A stretch of 21,209 bases of DNA from Myxococcales bacterium (GTDB taxonomy: Bacteria > Myxococcota > Myxococcia > Myxococcales > Anaeromyxobacteraceae). The position numbers and the translations under genes are program-made. Within the stretch, counting starts at the first letter, position 1. Every line of letters begins with the position of its first letter. Under the pieces are notes generated by a model. It had not been told where the DNA came from. It made no database searches and saw only the letters and a program-made list of their open reading frames with translations. Below are positions 15,043-21,209 of this stretch, piece after piece. The stretch spans positions 1 through 21,209 of the forward strand of contig JAJZTO010000006.1 in assembly GCA_021848865.1 (NCBI GenBank). The letters run 5' to 3'.

Positions 15043-15153
15043 ATGCCGGAGATCTCCGGACGGACCCGGATGTTCGCCATCGTGGCCGATCGCATCGGCC
15101 ACGTGTGCACGCCGCAGGGCATTGAACCGGCGTCGCTCGCGGGCGGCGCGTAG
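15043..15153 (+). pseudogene. Shikimate-dehydrogenase-like N-terminal relic
   Basis: A 36-codon reading frame begins MPEISGRTRMFAIVADRIGH and continues VCTPQGI. This resembles the start of shikimate/quinate dehydrogenases, which open with an ISG.TR.FAI..DPI.HV.TPQ.IN pattern. The frame then departs from the family and stops at 15151. Adding a frameshift at GGCATTG restores a plausible NRR, and further on in another frame VDG appears where the family has G(V/I)D. The rest of a normal gene (about 280 aa) is absent. It lies 11 bp after the aldehyde dehydrogenase stop. The match is from memory and short, so it is moderate evidence only. Confidence 0.45.
15081..15103 (+). terminator. Strong hairpin downstream of the aldehyde dehydrogenase, possible terminator
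   Basis: CGTGGCCGAT-CGC-ATCGGCCACG is a perfect 10-bp stem with a 3-nt loop, starting 50 bp after the stop at 15031. No run of T follows, so it is not a classical intrinsic terminator. It lies inside the shikimate-dehydrogenase-like relic, where it spells VADRIGH, and may be fortuitous. Confidence 0.3.
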
Positions 15154-15278
15154 ACGGGGGACGTCCGGGCGCCGGGTCCCCCCGGGGCCGTGGTGCCGGT
15201 GACGGGGCGGCCGCACGGGGTGACCCTTCCCCGGGAACTGGTCCTATCCGAGGCTGACGATTGCCTCCCCCGAAGGGC
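15154..15278. other. Non-coding interval between relic and kinase gene
   Basis: About 125 bp of GC-rich sequence follows the relic stop and leads to the kinase stop codon. It may hold further degraded remains of the shikimate-dehydrogenase-like gene (a shifted VDG-like stretch near 15150-15160), but nothing intact. The aldehyde dehydrogenase and kinase genes converge on this interval. Confidence 0.4.
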
Positions 15279-17708
15279 TCACGGCACCGGCAGGTTCATC
15301 TTCCGGAGGAGCTCCTTCCAGCGCGGGTCGCCGTGGAGCGGGAGAAGGAGCGGGAAGGAGTTGATGGTCTGCAGGGCTGGGTCGCGCCCCTCGACGGCGC
15401 GGTCGAGCGCCGCGAACGCCCCGTCGACGTCGCCTCGCCAGGCGCGGGCGCCGGCGATGAAGAACCGGGCGTCGGGATGCTCCCGCTCCATCCGGATCAG
15501 GGCGTCCTTCGACTCCCGTTCCCGACTCAGGGAGTGGAGCGCGGCCACGATCCCGGCGATCCCGAACGGTCCGCTCACCTGCTCGAACTCCGCCAGCGCC
15601 TCCTCGGCCTGGCCCTCGAGGAGCGCCGCGTATCCAAGGGCTCGCGCGGCGGCCGTGTTGCCCGGCGCGGTTTCGAGCGAGCGCCGGGCCAGCTCACGCG
15701 CCTCGGCGATCTGCCCATCCTCGACGAGGAGGGCGGCGAGGTTGATCGTGGTGACGACGTTGAGCGGATCCAGGTCCACGGCTCGCCGCATCACCTCCAC
15801 GCTCTCCCGCTTCCGGCCGAGCGTCCGAAGCAGGATGGACCGGATGTTCAGGACCCACTCGTTCGCCGGATCGATGGCCATCGCCCGGTCGACGTCGTCG
15901 GACGCCCCCTTCCAGTCCCAGTCCTGGCGCATCCGGTACCAGGCGCGGGACACGTATCCCAGCGGATGTGACGGGTCGAGCACCACGGCCCGCTCGGCGG
16001 CTTCCCGCCCGGTCCTCCCTAGCTGCCGGAACTCCTCTCCCCGCGTGCCCGCTTGCGCGAAGCTGGCCGCGGCGGCCAGGGTGGCCTGCGCCGGTGCGAA
16101 GCGGGGATCGAGGGCGGTGGAGCGCTGCAGCGCATCCAGGGCCCGCCGGGGGGAATTCCGGGCGAAGAGGGACAGCCCGAGGAGGTAGAGCCTGTAGGCC
16201 TCCGGATCGGGGGCGGCCGCGACGGCCGGAGGGGGAGTCCGGGCGAGCAGCATCGGCGCCAGCTCCCGGACCACGGAGCGCGCGATCTCGTCCTGGACGG
16301 CGAAGATGTCGGTGAGGTCCCGGTCGAACGTCTGGCCCCAGATCCGCTCGCCATCGCTGGCCCTCACCACCTCGGCCGAGATCCGCAGCTTGTTCCCAGA
16401 GCGCCGGACGCTGCCTTCGAGCAGGTGGGCGACGCGGAGCTTCCGGGCGATCTCCGCGGGCTCGACGTCCTTCCCCTTGAAGTAGAAGGAGGAGACTCGC
16501 CCGGGCACCCGGAGCCCCCTCACGCTGGAGAGCACCGAGAGGATCTCCTGGGCCATGCCGTCGGAGAGGTACTCCTGGTCGTGATCCGGGGAGAGGTCCT
16601 GGAACGCCAGCACGGCGATGGAGGGTACGGCGCTCGTCGCCGGGGGAGAGGAGCGACCCTCGACGGCTCGCTGCCAGGCCTGCCAGGCGCCCACGCCGGC
16701 GGCCGCGCCGGCGAGCACCGCGAGGGAGAAGACCGCGTACCGGATCGTCACCCGGACGGCGCTGCGCCGCCTCACCCCGGCGAGCAACCTTCCGAAGCTC
16801 GCCCTCCGCCTCGTGGCGAGCACCGGCGGCGCGCCGTCCGCCGACCTGGCGCGCAGTGCGTCGTCGATGGGCGCGAGCGCCGCCAGCGTCGCCGCGCCGT
16901 CCCGGGGCCGGCCGGTCGGCGTCCGGTCGAGCATTTGCTCGACCAGCACGGCGAGCCCTGGCGCCCCGGGCACCTCGAGCCTGGGGACGGCCGCGCCCTC
17001 CGCCGACCAGCGCCCCCGCCCCTTCGGGAACGGATCCTCGCCGGACAGCATCCGGTGGAGCATCACCCCCAGCGCGAAGACGTCCGTCCGCTCGTCCTCA
17101 GGCGCGTCCTCCCATTGCTCCGGCGCCATGTAGGCGGGCGTCCCGCCGGACAGCCGCCTGCGCCCGAAGGCGTGGGCCATCCCGAAGTCGAGGAGCTTCA
17201 CCTGCCCGCCGTTTGTGACGAACACGTTGGAGGGCTTGAGATCCCGGTGGACGACCCCTTCCGCGTGGGCGTGGGCGAGCCCGCGGGCGACCTCCGTCGC
17301 GATGCGCACCGCCTCCTGGACCGGAAGCGGACCCTCCCGGATCAGGAGGTCGAGCGTCTTCCCGCGAAGCAGCTCGAACACGAGGAACGGCCCGTGCTCG
17401 CTCCGGCCTACGTCGAAGAGCGTGATCAGGTTGGGGTGGGCCAGGCGCGCGATGGCCTCGGCCTCGCGCGAGAGCTTGCCCTCCTCCTCCGGGACCTGGC
17501 CCGGCCGGACGATCTTCAGCGCCACCTGCCGCCCGAGGTCCCGGTCCCGGGCCTCGTAGACCGTGCCGAAGCCGCCCCGCCCCAGCTCGCGCGCGATGTC
17601 GAAGCGCCCGATCGCCGTCCCGGGGGGCAGCGAGGCCTGCTTCGACTCGAGGTTCTCGGGAACGGCCGCGACCTCCCGGAGCAGATCCGTCAGCGCACCG
17701 GGCTTCAC
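15279..17708 (-). CDS. Membrane-anchored Ser/Thr protein kinase with TolB-like and TPR domains
   Basis: A protein of about 809 aa. The kinase domain covers residues about 35-280: glycine loop ELGRGGFGTVYEA (41-53), Lys65 in VALKIV, HRDLKPSN with Asp156, DFG at 174-176 and APE at 195-197; all catalytic residues are present. One hydrophobic segment (about 322-345, IRYAVFSLAVLAGAAAGVG) follows. A TolB-like domain then begins at about residue 361 (SIAVLAFQDLSPDHDQEYLSDGMAQEI, then LLEGSVRRSGNKLRISAEVV) and TPR repeats fill the C-terminal 300 residues. The expected topology is an internal kinase with external TolB/TPR region. The start is uncertain: GTG 17708 leaves a 30-residue leader; GTG 17747 is possible, and the open frame to 18152 is probably not translated. 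Such proteins are frequent in myxobacteria and acidobacteria. Target unknown. Confidence 0.88.
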   Translation of the reverse strand: MKPGALTDLLREVAAVPENLESKQASLPPGTAIGRFDIARELGRGGFGTVYEARDRDLGRQVALKIVRPGQVPEEEGKLSREAEAIARLAHPNLITLFDVGRSEHGPFLVFELLRGKTLDLLIREGPLPVQEAVRIATEVARGLAHAHAEGVVHRDLKPSNVFVTNGGQVKLLDFGMAHAFGRRRLSGGTPAYMAPEQWEDAPEDERTDVFALGVMLHRMLSGEDPFPKGRGRWSAEGAAVPRLEVPGAPGLAVLVEQMLDRTPTGRPRDGAATLAALAPIDDALRARSADGAPPVLATRRRASFGRLLAGVRRRSAVRVTIRYAVFSLAVLAGAAAGVGAWQAWQRAVEGRSSPPATSAVPSIAVLAFQDLSPDHDQEYLSDGMAQEILSVLSSVRGLRVPGRVSSFYFKGKDVEPAEIARKLRVAHLLEGSVRRSGNKLRISAEVVRASDGERIWGQTFDRDLTDIFAVQDEIARSVVRELAPMLLARTPPPAVAAAPDPEAYRLYLLGLSLFARNSPRRALDALQRSTALDPRFAPAQATLAAAASFAQAGTRGEEFRQLGRTGREAAERAVVLDPSHPLGYVSRAWYRMRQDWDWKGASDDVDRAMAIDPANEWVLNIRSILLRTLGRKRESVEVMRRAVDLDPLNVVTTINLAALLVEDGQIAEARELARRSLETAPGNTAAARALGYAALLEGQAEEALAEFEQVSGPFGIAGIVAALHSLSRERESKDALIRMEREHPDARFFIAGARAWRGDVDGAFAALDRAVEGRDPALQTINSFPLLLPLHGDPRWKELLRKMNLPVP

Positions 17709-18102
17709 GCCCGTCGCTGGACCGCCATCGCCGGCGCCTTGGAGCACGCGGACCCCCCCGAGAGGCGGCTCAAGGCTATCCGATCGTGGCAACGGTCCGC
17801 CAGGGACGTCGCGGCGAGCGGCGAGGCGGAGAGCGCCAGTGCGCTCAGCGTGGGGACTCCTGGGGGATGCCCGGATGCCAGTGACCCGGGGGAGGCGTCC
17901 ATTGCAGGCGCAGGCTGGGCACGAAAAGGGCCGCCGCCAGGCCCCCTCCGGTCTCATCGCGAGCCCTCCCTCGGGGCGCCGGGGCTTCGGGCGCCCCCGG
18001 GGCCAATGACGGTGACGGTGGTCTTCTCCGCCGAAAAGAGCGCCGCCCACCCGCTCGCGGAACCCCGAATCCCGTCGCGCCAGCGGCCCCCCGGAACTAC
18101 GC
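17709..18102. other. Divergent intergenic region between kinase and methyltransferase genes
   Basis: About 394 bp with no supported gene. Open frames run through it on both strands but lack family resemblance. It should hold promoters for both flanking genes, yet no convincing -35/-10 pair was seen. A TGGC/TTGC pair on the minus strand (17788-17802) is one base too close for a sigma-54 promoter. Confidence 0.5.
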
Positions 18103-18738
18103 ATGGGCATGGACGCGGGCTTCTGGCATTCGCGGTGGGCCGCAGGGAACATCGGCTTTCACGAAGGGACCCCCAACGCCCACCTGATGAATCACGCCGC
18201 CCGGCTGGGGACGGGGAGGCGCGTGCTGGTCCCGCTCTGCGGCAAGTCCGAGGATCTCGCCTCCCTGGCGGCGCAGGGCCACCAGGTGGTCGGCGTGGAG
18301 CTGGTGGAGTCGGCGGTGCGAGCCTTCTTCGGGGAGCACCAGGCCACTCCGACCATCACGAGGGTGGGGCCCTTCGGCCGCTACACCGCCGAGAACGTCA
18401 CGGTGCTCGTCGGCGACTTCTTCGCGACCACGCGCGAGCTCCTCGGCCCCGTCGACGCGCTGTACGACCGCGCGGCGCTCGTCGCGCTGCCTCCGGCGAT
18501 GCGAAGCGCGTACGTGGAGCACCTGCGCACGCTGATGCCCGCGGGCGCGCCAGGGCTCGTCGTCACGATGGAGTACCCGCAGGACGGGATGAGCGGTCCT
18601 CCGTTCTCGGTGCCGGAATCCGAGGTGCGCGCCCGGTACGCGGGCCTGCCCCTGGAGCGCCTCGCCGAGGTGCGGGCCGAGGGCGCGCGGTTCACCGAGG
18701 TCGGCGCCGTCGAGAAGTGCTTCGCCGTCCGGTTCTGA
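18103..18738 (+). CDS. tpm: Thiopurine S-methyltransferase family protein
   Basis: A 211-aa SAM-dependent methyltransferase of the TPMT family. The N-terminus FWHSRWAAGNIGFHEG (about residues 7-22) is the family's entry motif, followed by the SAM-binding segment RVLVPLCGKSEDLASLAAQG and VVGVELVESAVRAFF, and then DALYDRAALVALPPAMRSAY. The length matches bacterial members, which methylate thiols and can methylate selenium or tellurium oxyanion derivatives. The ATG at 18103 has a weak GGAA 8 nt upstream; ATG 18109 (MDAGFWHSRW) would give an N-terminus closer to most members. It is divergent from the kinase gene and converges on the aldo/keto reductase with only 9 bp between stops. Natural substrate unknown. 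Confidence 0.9.
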   Translation: MGMDAGFWHSRWAAGNIGFHEGTPNAHLMNHAARLGTGRRVLVPLCGKSEDLASLAAQGHQVVGVELVESAVRAFFGEHQATPTITRVGPFGRYTAENVTVLVGDFFATTRELLGPVDALYDRAALVALPPAMRSAYVEHLRTLMPAGAPGLVVTMEYPQDGMSGPPFSVPESEVRARYAGLPLERLAEVRAEGARFTEVGAVEKCFAVRF

Positions 18739-18739
18739 G

Positions 18740-18757
18740 GGGGCGGCCTAGCGCCCC
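18740..18757. terminator. Possible shared hairpin between convergent genes
   Basis: GGGGCG and CGCCCC form a 6-bp stem around a GCCTAG loop, covering the stop of the aldo/keto reductase and following the methyltransferase stop. It is GC-rich and lacks a T-run, so it is only a weak candidate for a two-way terminator. Confidence 0.3.
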
Positions 18758-19749
18758 GTCAGCTTCAGCGCGCCCTCGGGCAGCCGGGCTCCGGTGACGG
18801 CGAGCTTCGACGCGGCGTCCCCGATCTCGCGAAGCTCCGCCGGCGCCAGCACGACCGCCGCGGCCCCGAGGTTCTCGTCGAGCCGGTCCAGCCTGCGGGT
18901 GCCGGGGATCGGGACGATCCACGGCCGCTGGGCGAGCAGCCACGCGAGCGCGATCTGGGCGGGCGTCGCTCCCTTCCCCTCGGCGAACCGGCCCAGCAGG
19001 TCCACGAAGGCCCGGTTGGCCTGGCGCGCCTCGGGGGTGAAGCGGGGTACGACGTTGCGGAAGTCGGTGCTGTCGAACTTGGTGTGCTCGTCGAGCTTTC
19101 CCGTGAGGAAGCCCGCGCCCAGGGGGCTGAAGGGCACGAAGCCGATCCCGAGCTCCTCGAGGGTCGGCAGCAGCTCGGCCTCGGGCTCCCTCCACCAGAG
19201 CGAGTACTCGCTCTGCACCGCCGTGACGGGCTGGACGGCGTGCGCCCGGCGGACCGTCCGCGCGGCGGCCTCGGAGAGGCCGAAGTGCCTGACCTTCCCC
19301 TCCCGGATCAGCTCCTTCACGGCGCCGGCCACGTCCTCGATGGGGACCTCGGGATCGACCCGGTGCTGGTAGAGGAGATCGATGGCGTCCACCCGGAGGC
19401 GGCGGAGCGCCGCCTCGGCGACCTCCCGGACGTGCGCCGGCCGGCTGTCGAGCCCGTCGAGGCGCAGCCCGCCCGCGTCGATCCGGAACCCGAACTTGGT
19501 GGCGATCACCACGCGATCGCGAACGGGCGCCAGCGCCTCGCCCACCAGCTCCTCGTTCCGGAACGGGCCGTACGCCTCGGCGGTGTCGAAGAAGGTGACG
19601 CCGCGCTCCACGGCGGACCGGATCAGGGAGATCATCTCCTTCCGGTCCGCCGGTGGGCCGTACCCGGAGCTCATGGCCATGCACCCCAGCCCGAGCGCCG
19701 AGACCTCCAGCCCCTGTCCGAGTCTTCGCCTGTTCAGCACGAGTGCCAC
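18748..19749 (-). CDS. Aldo/keto reductase
   Basis: A 333-aa NADPH-dependent aldo/keto reductase of the YajO/general-stress (AKR13-like) type. The catalytic tetrad is complete: Asp55 and Tyr60 in FFDTAEAYG, Lys85 in ATKFGF and His129 in LLYQHRVDP. Later marks include HFGLSEAAARTVRRAHAV, SEYSLWWREPE, PFSPLGAGFLTGK and the coenzyme-phosphate region PIPGTRRLDRLDENLGA. The GTG at 19749 is used here; a GTG at 19740 (LNRRRLGQGLEVS) is spaced better from the AAAGGA upstream and is a real alternative. It follows the alcohol dehydrogenase gene by 31 bp on the same strand, so the two carbonyl-reducing enzymes are probably co-transcribed, possibly for aldehyde detoxification under the LysR protein upstream. 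Physiological substrate not evident. Confidence 0.9.
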   Translation of the reverse strand: MALVLNRRRLGQGLEVSALGLGCMAMSSGYGPPADRKEMISLIRSAVERGVTFFDTAEAYGPFRNEELVGEALAPVRDRVVIATKFGFRIDAGGLRLDGLDSRPAHVREVAEAALRRLRVDAIDLLYQHRVDPEVPIEDVAGAVKELIREGKVRHFGLSEAAARTVRRAHAVQPVTAVQSEYSLWWREPEAELLPTLEELGIGFVPFSPLGAGFLTGKLDEHTKFDSTDFRNVVPRFTPEARQANRAFVDLLGRFAEGKGATPAQIALAWLLAQRPWIVPIPGTRRLDRLDENLGAAAVVLAPAELREIGDAASKLAVTGARLPEGALKLTGR

Positions 19750-19780
19750 GTCCTTTCTGCCCGGGAGGCCGCCGCCGGCG

Positions 19781-20836
19781 TCACCCGGCCCTCAGCGACG
19801 CCATGTCGATGGAGAAGCGGTACTTCACGTCCTGCCGGAGCAGCCGCTGGTAGGCCTGGTCGATCTGCTGGACGGGGATCACCTCGACGTCGGAGGTGAT
19901 GCCGTGCTCGCCGCAGAAGTCGAGCATCTCCTGGGTCTCCCGGATGCCGCCGATGAGCGAGCCGGAGAGGCTCCTGTTCCCGAAGATGAGGCCGAAGGCC
20001 GGGACCGCGTGCGGCTCGTCCGGCGCGCCCACCAGGGTGAGGTTGCCGCCGCGGCGGAGCAGCTGGAGGTAGGCGCCGAGGTCGTGCCGGGCCGAGACCG
20101 TGTCGAGGATGAAGTCGAAGCTGCCGGCCTGCTTCGCCAGCTCGCCGGCGTCGCGGGAGAGGACCACCTCGTGGGCGCCGAGCCGGAGCGCGTCGGCCTG
20201 CTTGCCGGCGGTGGTGGTGAAGACCACCACCCGGGCGCCGAGCGCCCGGGCGAACTTCACGCCCATGTGGCCGAGCCCGCCCAGCCCGACCACGCCGACC
20301 TTCTGGCCCTGGCCGACGCCCTGGCGGCGCATGGGCGACCAGGTGGTGATGCCGGCGCAGAGCAGGGGCGCGGCGCCGGCGAGGTCGAGGTTTTCGGGGA
20401 CGCGCAGGACGAAGCGTTCGTCGACCACCACGCTGTCGGAGTAGCCGCCGTAGGTGACCTTGCCGGTGTGGCGGTCGGGCGAGTTGTAGGTGAAGACCGC
20501 GCCCGGGCAGAACTGCTCGAAGTGCGCCTGGCACTGGGGGCAGGTGCCGTCCGAGTCCACCAGGCACCCGACGCCGACCCGGTCGCCCGGCGCGAACTTC
20601 GTGACCGCGGCGCCGACCCTGGTGACGCGGCCGACGATCTCGTGGCCCGGCACGCACGGGTAGACGGTGGGCATGCCGCTCCACTCGTTGCGGGCCTGGT
20701 GGAGATCGGAGTGGCAGACGCCGCAGAAGAGGATCTCGATCTGGACGTCCTGCGGGCCGGGGTCCCGCCGCTCGATGGTGGTGCGGGTGAAGGGCGCGGT
20801 CGCGCTGGCGACGGAATAGGCCTTGGCCTGGTACAT
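19781..20836 (-). CDS. Zinc-dependent NADP alcohol dehydrogenase (YahK/cinnamyl-alcohol type) with an altered structural zinc site
   Basis: A 351-aa medium-chain dehydrogenase that would reduce aldehydes with NADPH. Catalytic zinc ligands are Cys41 (CGVCHSD), His65-Glu66 (GHE) and Cys160 (LCAGITTWSP); the Rossmann motif is GLGGLGHMG (184-192). In the structural zinc loop the family normally has four Cys, beginning DSC. Here the first is Asp96 (VDSDGTCPQC), and Cys99, Cys102 and Cys110 remain. The ATG is preceded by GGGAG with a 6-nt spacer. The gene is upstream of the aldo/keto reductase and downstream of the LysR gene, all on the minus strand. Substrate range is unknown; YahK-type enzymes act on many aldehydes. 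Confidence 0.92.
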   Translation of the reverse strand: MYQAKAYSVASATAPFTRTTIERRDPGPQDVQIEILFCGVCHSDLHQARNEWSGMPTVYPCVPGHEIVGRVTRVGAAVTKFAPGDRVGVGCLVDSDGTCPQCQAHFEQFCPGAVFTYNSPDRHTGKVTYGGYSDSVVVDERFVLRVPENLDLAGAAPLLCAGITTWSPMRRQGVGQGQKVGVVGLGGLGHMGVKFARALGARVVVFTTTAGKQADALRLGAHEVVLSRDAGELAKQAGSFDFILDTVSARHDLGAYLQLLRRGGNLTLVGAPDEPHAVPAFGLIFGNRSLSGSLIGGIRETQEMLDFCGEHGITSDVEVIPVQQIDQAYQRLLRQDVKYRFSIDMASLRAG

Positions 20837-20997
20837 GGGGGCTCCCTGCGAGGTGCGGGCGCTCTCCGGAGCGACCGCGTTGATTCGGGTGCCGGGGAAC
20901 CTACCCGCCCGCGCAGGCGCTGGAAACGGCCGGAAGGCGCATGGGCCGTGCGGGAAATCTTCACGACGGGAAGGCCGGGCAGGTGCGCTCCGCGCGA
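20837..20997. promoter_or_regulatory. Intergenic region likely holding the alcohol dehydrogenase promoter
   Basis: This 161-bp gap separates the LysR stop from the alcohol dehydrogenase start. It should contain the promoter for the reductase pair, but I could not pick a convincing -35/-10 pair or a clear LysR (T-N11-A) site by eye. Confidence 0.3.
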
Positions 20998-21200
20998 TCA
21001 GCTCCCGCGCCCCTTCGCCGGCGCGGCCAGCTCGCGGGCGACGTCCACGAACGCCCGGAACGCGGGCGACACCTGGGCCCGGCTCGGGAAGTACAGGAAG
21101 AAGCCCGGGACGGCCGCCGCGTACGGCTCGAGGACGAGCCGCAGGCTCCCGCGGCGCAGGTCGCCGGCGATCTGCGGCTCGAACGCGTAGAGGAGGCCCA
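20998..21200 (-). CDS. LysR-family transcriptional regulator, C-terminal fragment cut by contig end
   Basis: Only the last 67 or so residues remain. The pattern YAFEPQIAGDLRRGSLRLVL, then PYAAAVPGFFLYFPSR and PAFRAFVDVARE matches the end of the LysR effector-binding domain, where regulators of this group end with VL..Y....PG..LYFPSR....P..RAF.D. The DNA-binding half lies outside the contig. The stop is 161 bp upstream of the alcohol dehydrogenase start on the same strand. LysR proteins of this type often sit next to aldo/keto reductase and alcohol dehydrogenase genes, usually divergently; here they are co-oriented. The bases beyond 21200 are adapter. Confidence 0.85.
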
Positions 21201-21209
21201 AGATCGGAA
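21201..21209. other. Illumina adapter remnant at contig end
   Basis: AGATCGGAA is the first nine bases of the Illumina adapter AGATCGGAAGAGC. Together with the complementary remnant at bases 1-8 it marks both window ends as contig ends. Read through the LysR gene it does not add family-like residues. Confidence 0.85.

Noticed and set aside
15046..15059. Palindrome CCGGAGATCTCCGG after the aldehyde dehydrogenase
   Set aside because: It has no loop and lies in the coding part of the shikimate-dehydrogenase-like relic; probably chance in GC-rich DNA.
17788..17802. Sigma-54-like promoter on the minus strand upstream of the kinase
   Set aside because: TGGC and TTGC are separated by six bases rather than seven, which breaks the required GG-GC spacing.
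17709..18152. N-terminal extension of the kinase by 148 residues
   Set aside because: The extra residues are low-complexity and Pro/Arg-rich, and the extension would overlap the start of the divergent methyltransferase gene.
1..21209. CRISPR arrays, tRNA, rRNA, phage or toxin-antitoxin genes
   Set aside because: No regularly spaced direct repeats, RNA gene signatures, phage structural genes or small paired toxin-antitoxin frames were seen.

Overview
This is a complete metagenomic contig from a high-GC bacterium. Bases 1-8 and 21201-21209 match the two orientations of the Illumina adapter core, so both ends are assembly ends and both terminal genes are cut there. The organism cannot be fixed from the sequence alone. 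The right third (kinase with TolB-like and TPR modules, thiopurine methyltransferase, aldehyde-handling reductases) reads like a myxobacterial or other high-GC proteobacterial chromosome. The left two thirds is a catabolic cassette of a kind found in several proteobacterial lineages.

Region 1 (9-13260, probably to 15031) is a divergently organised catabolic cluster that I read as a nicotinate (or close pyridine-carboxylate) degradation system of the reductive type known from Eubacterium barkeri. The leftward operon carries a TetR regulator, an enamidase, a FAD subunit, a fused iron-sulfur/molybdenum hydroxylase and a branched-chain-amino-acid-type binding protein (cut by the contig end). The rightward operon carries a 6-hydroxynicotinate-reductase-like iron-sulfur protein, a UPF0280/ApbE-like protein, two tandem DUF1185 paralogues, a fused LivH-LivM permease, LivG and LivF. 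A sigma-70-type promoter (TTGACT, 17 bp, TAATCT) and a perfect 18-bp palindrome at the predicted start site lie in the divergent region, which suggests direct TetR control. The proposed flow is import by the Liv system, hydroxylation to 6-hydroxynicotinate, ring reduction to tetrahydro-6-oxonicotinate, then hydrolysis to 2-formylglutarate and ammonia. An aldehyde dehydrogenase of the 2-oxoglutarate/glutarate-semialdehyde type (13598-15031) may finish the route. The late E. barkeri genes (mutase, isomerase, lyase) are absent, so the downstream route probably differs. UPF0280 and the DUF1185 pair have no assigned step and are the most interesting unknowns.

Region 2 (13245-13597 and 15032-15278) is scarred DNA flanking the aldehyde dehydrogenase: a truncated, frameshifted IS5-like transposase relic on the minus strand, two palindromes just upstream of the dehydrogenase, and a decayed shikimate-dehydrogenase-like 5' fragment downstream of it.

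Region 3 (15279-21200) has no visible link to the pathway: a membrane-anchored Ser/Thr kinase with TolB-like and TPR domains, a divergent thiopurine S-methyltransferase, then on the minus strand an aldo/keto reductase, a YahK-type zinc alcohol dehydrogenase and the C-terminal end of a LysR regulator. The change of content near 15.2 kb, with gene relics beside it, may mark the edge of an acquired island.
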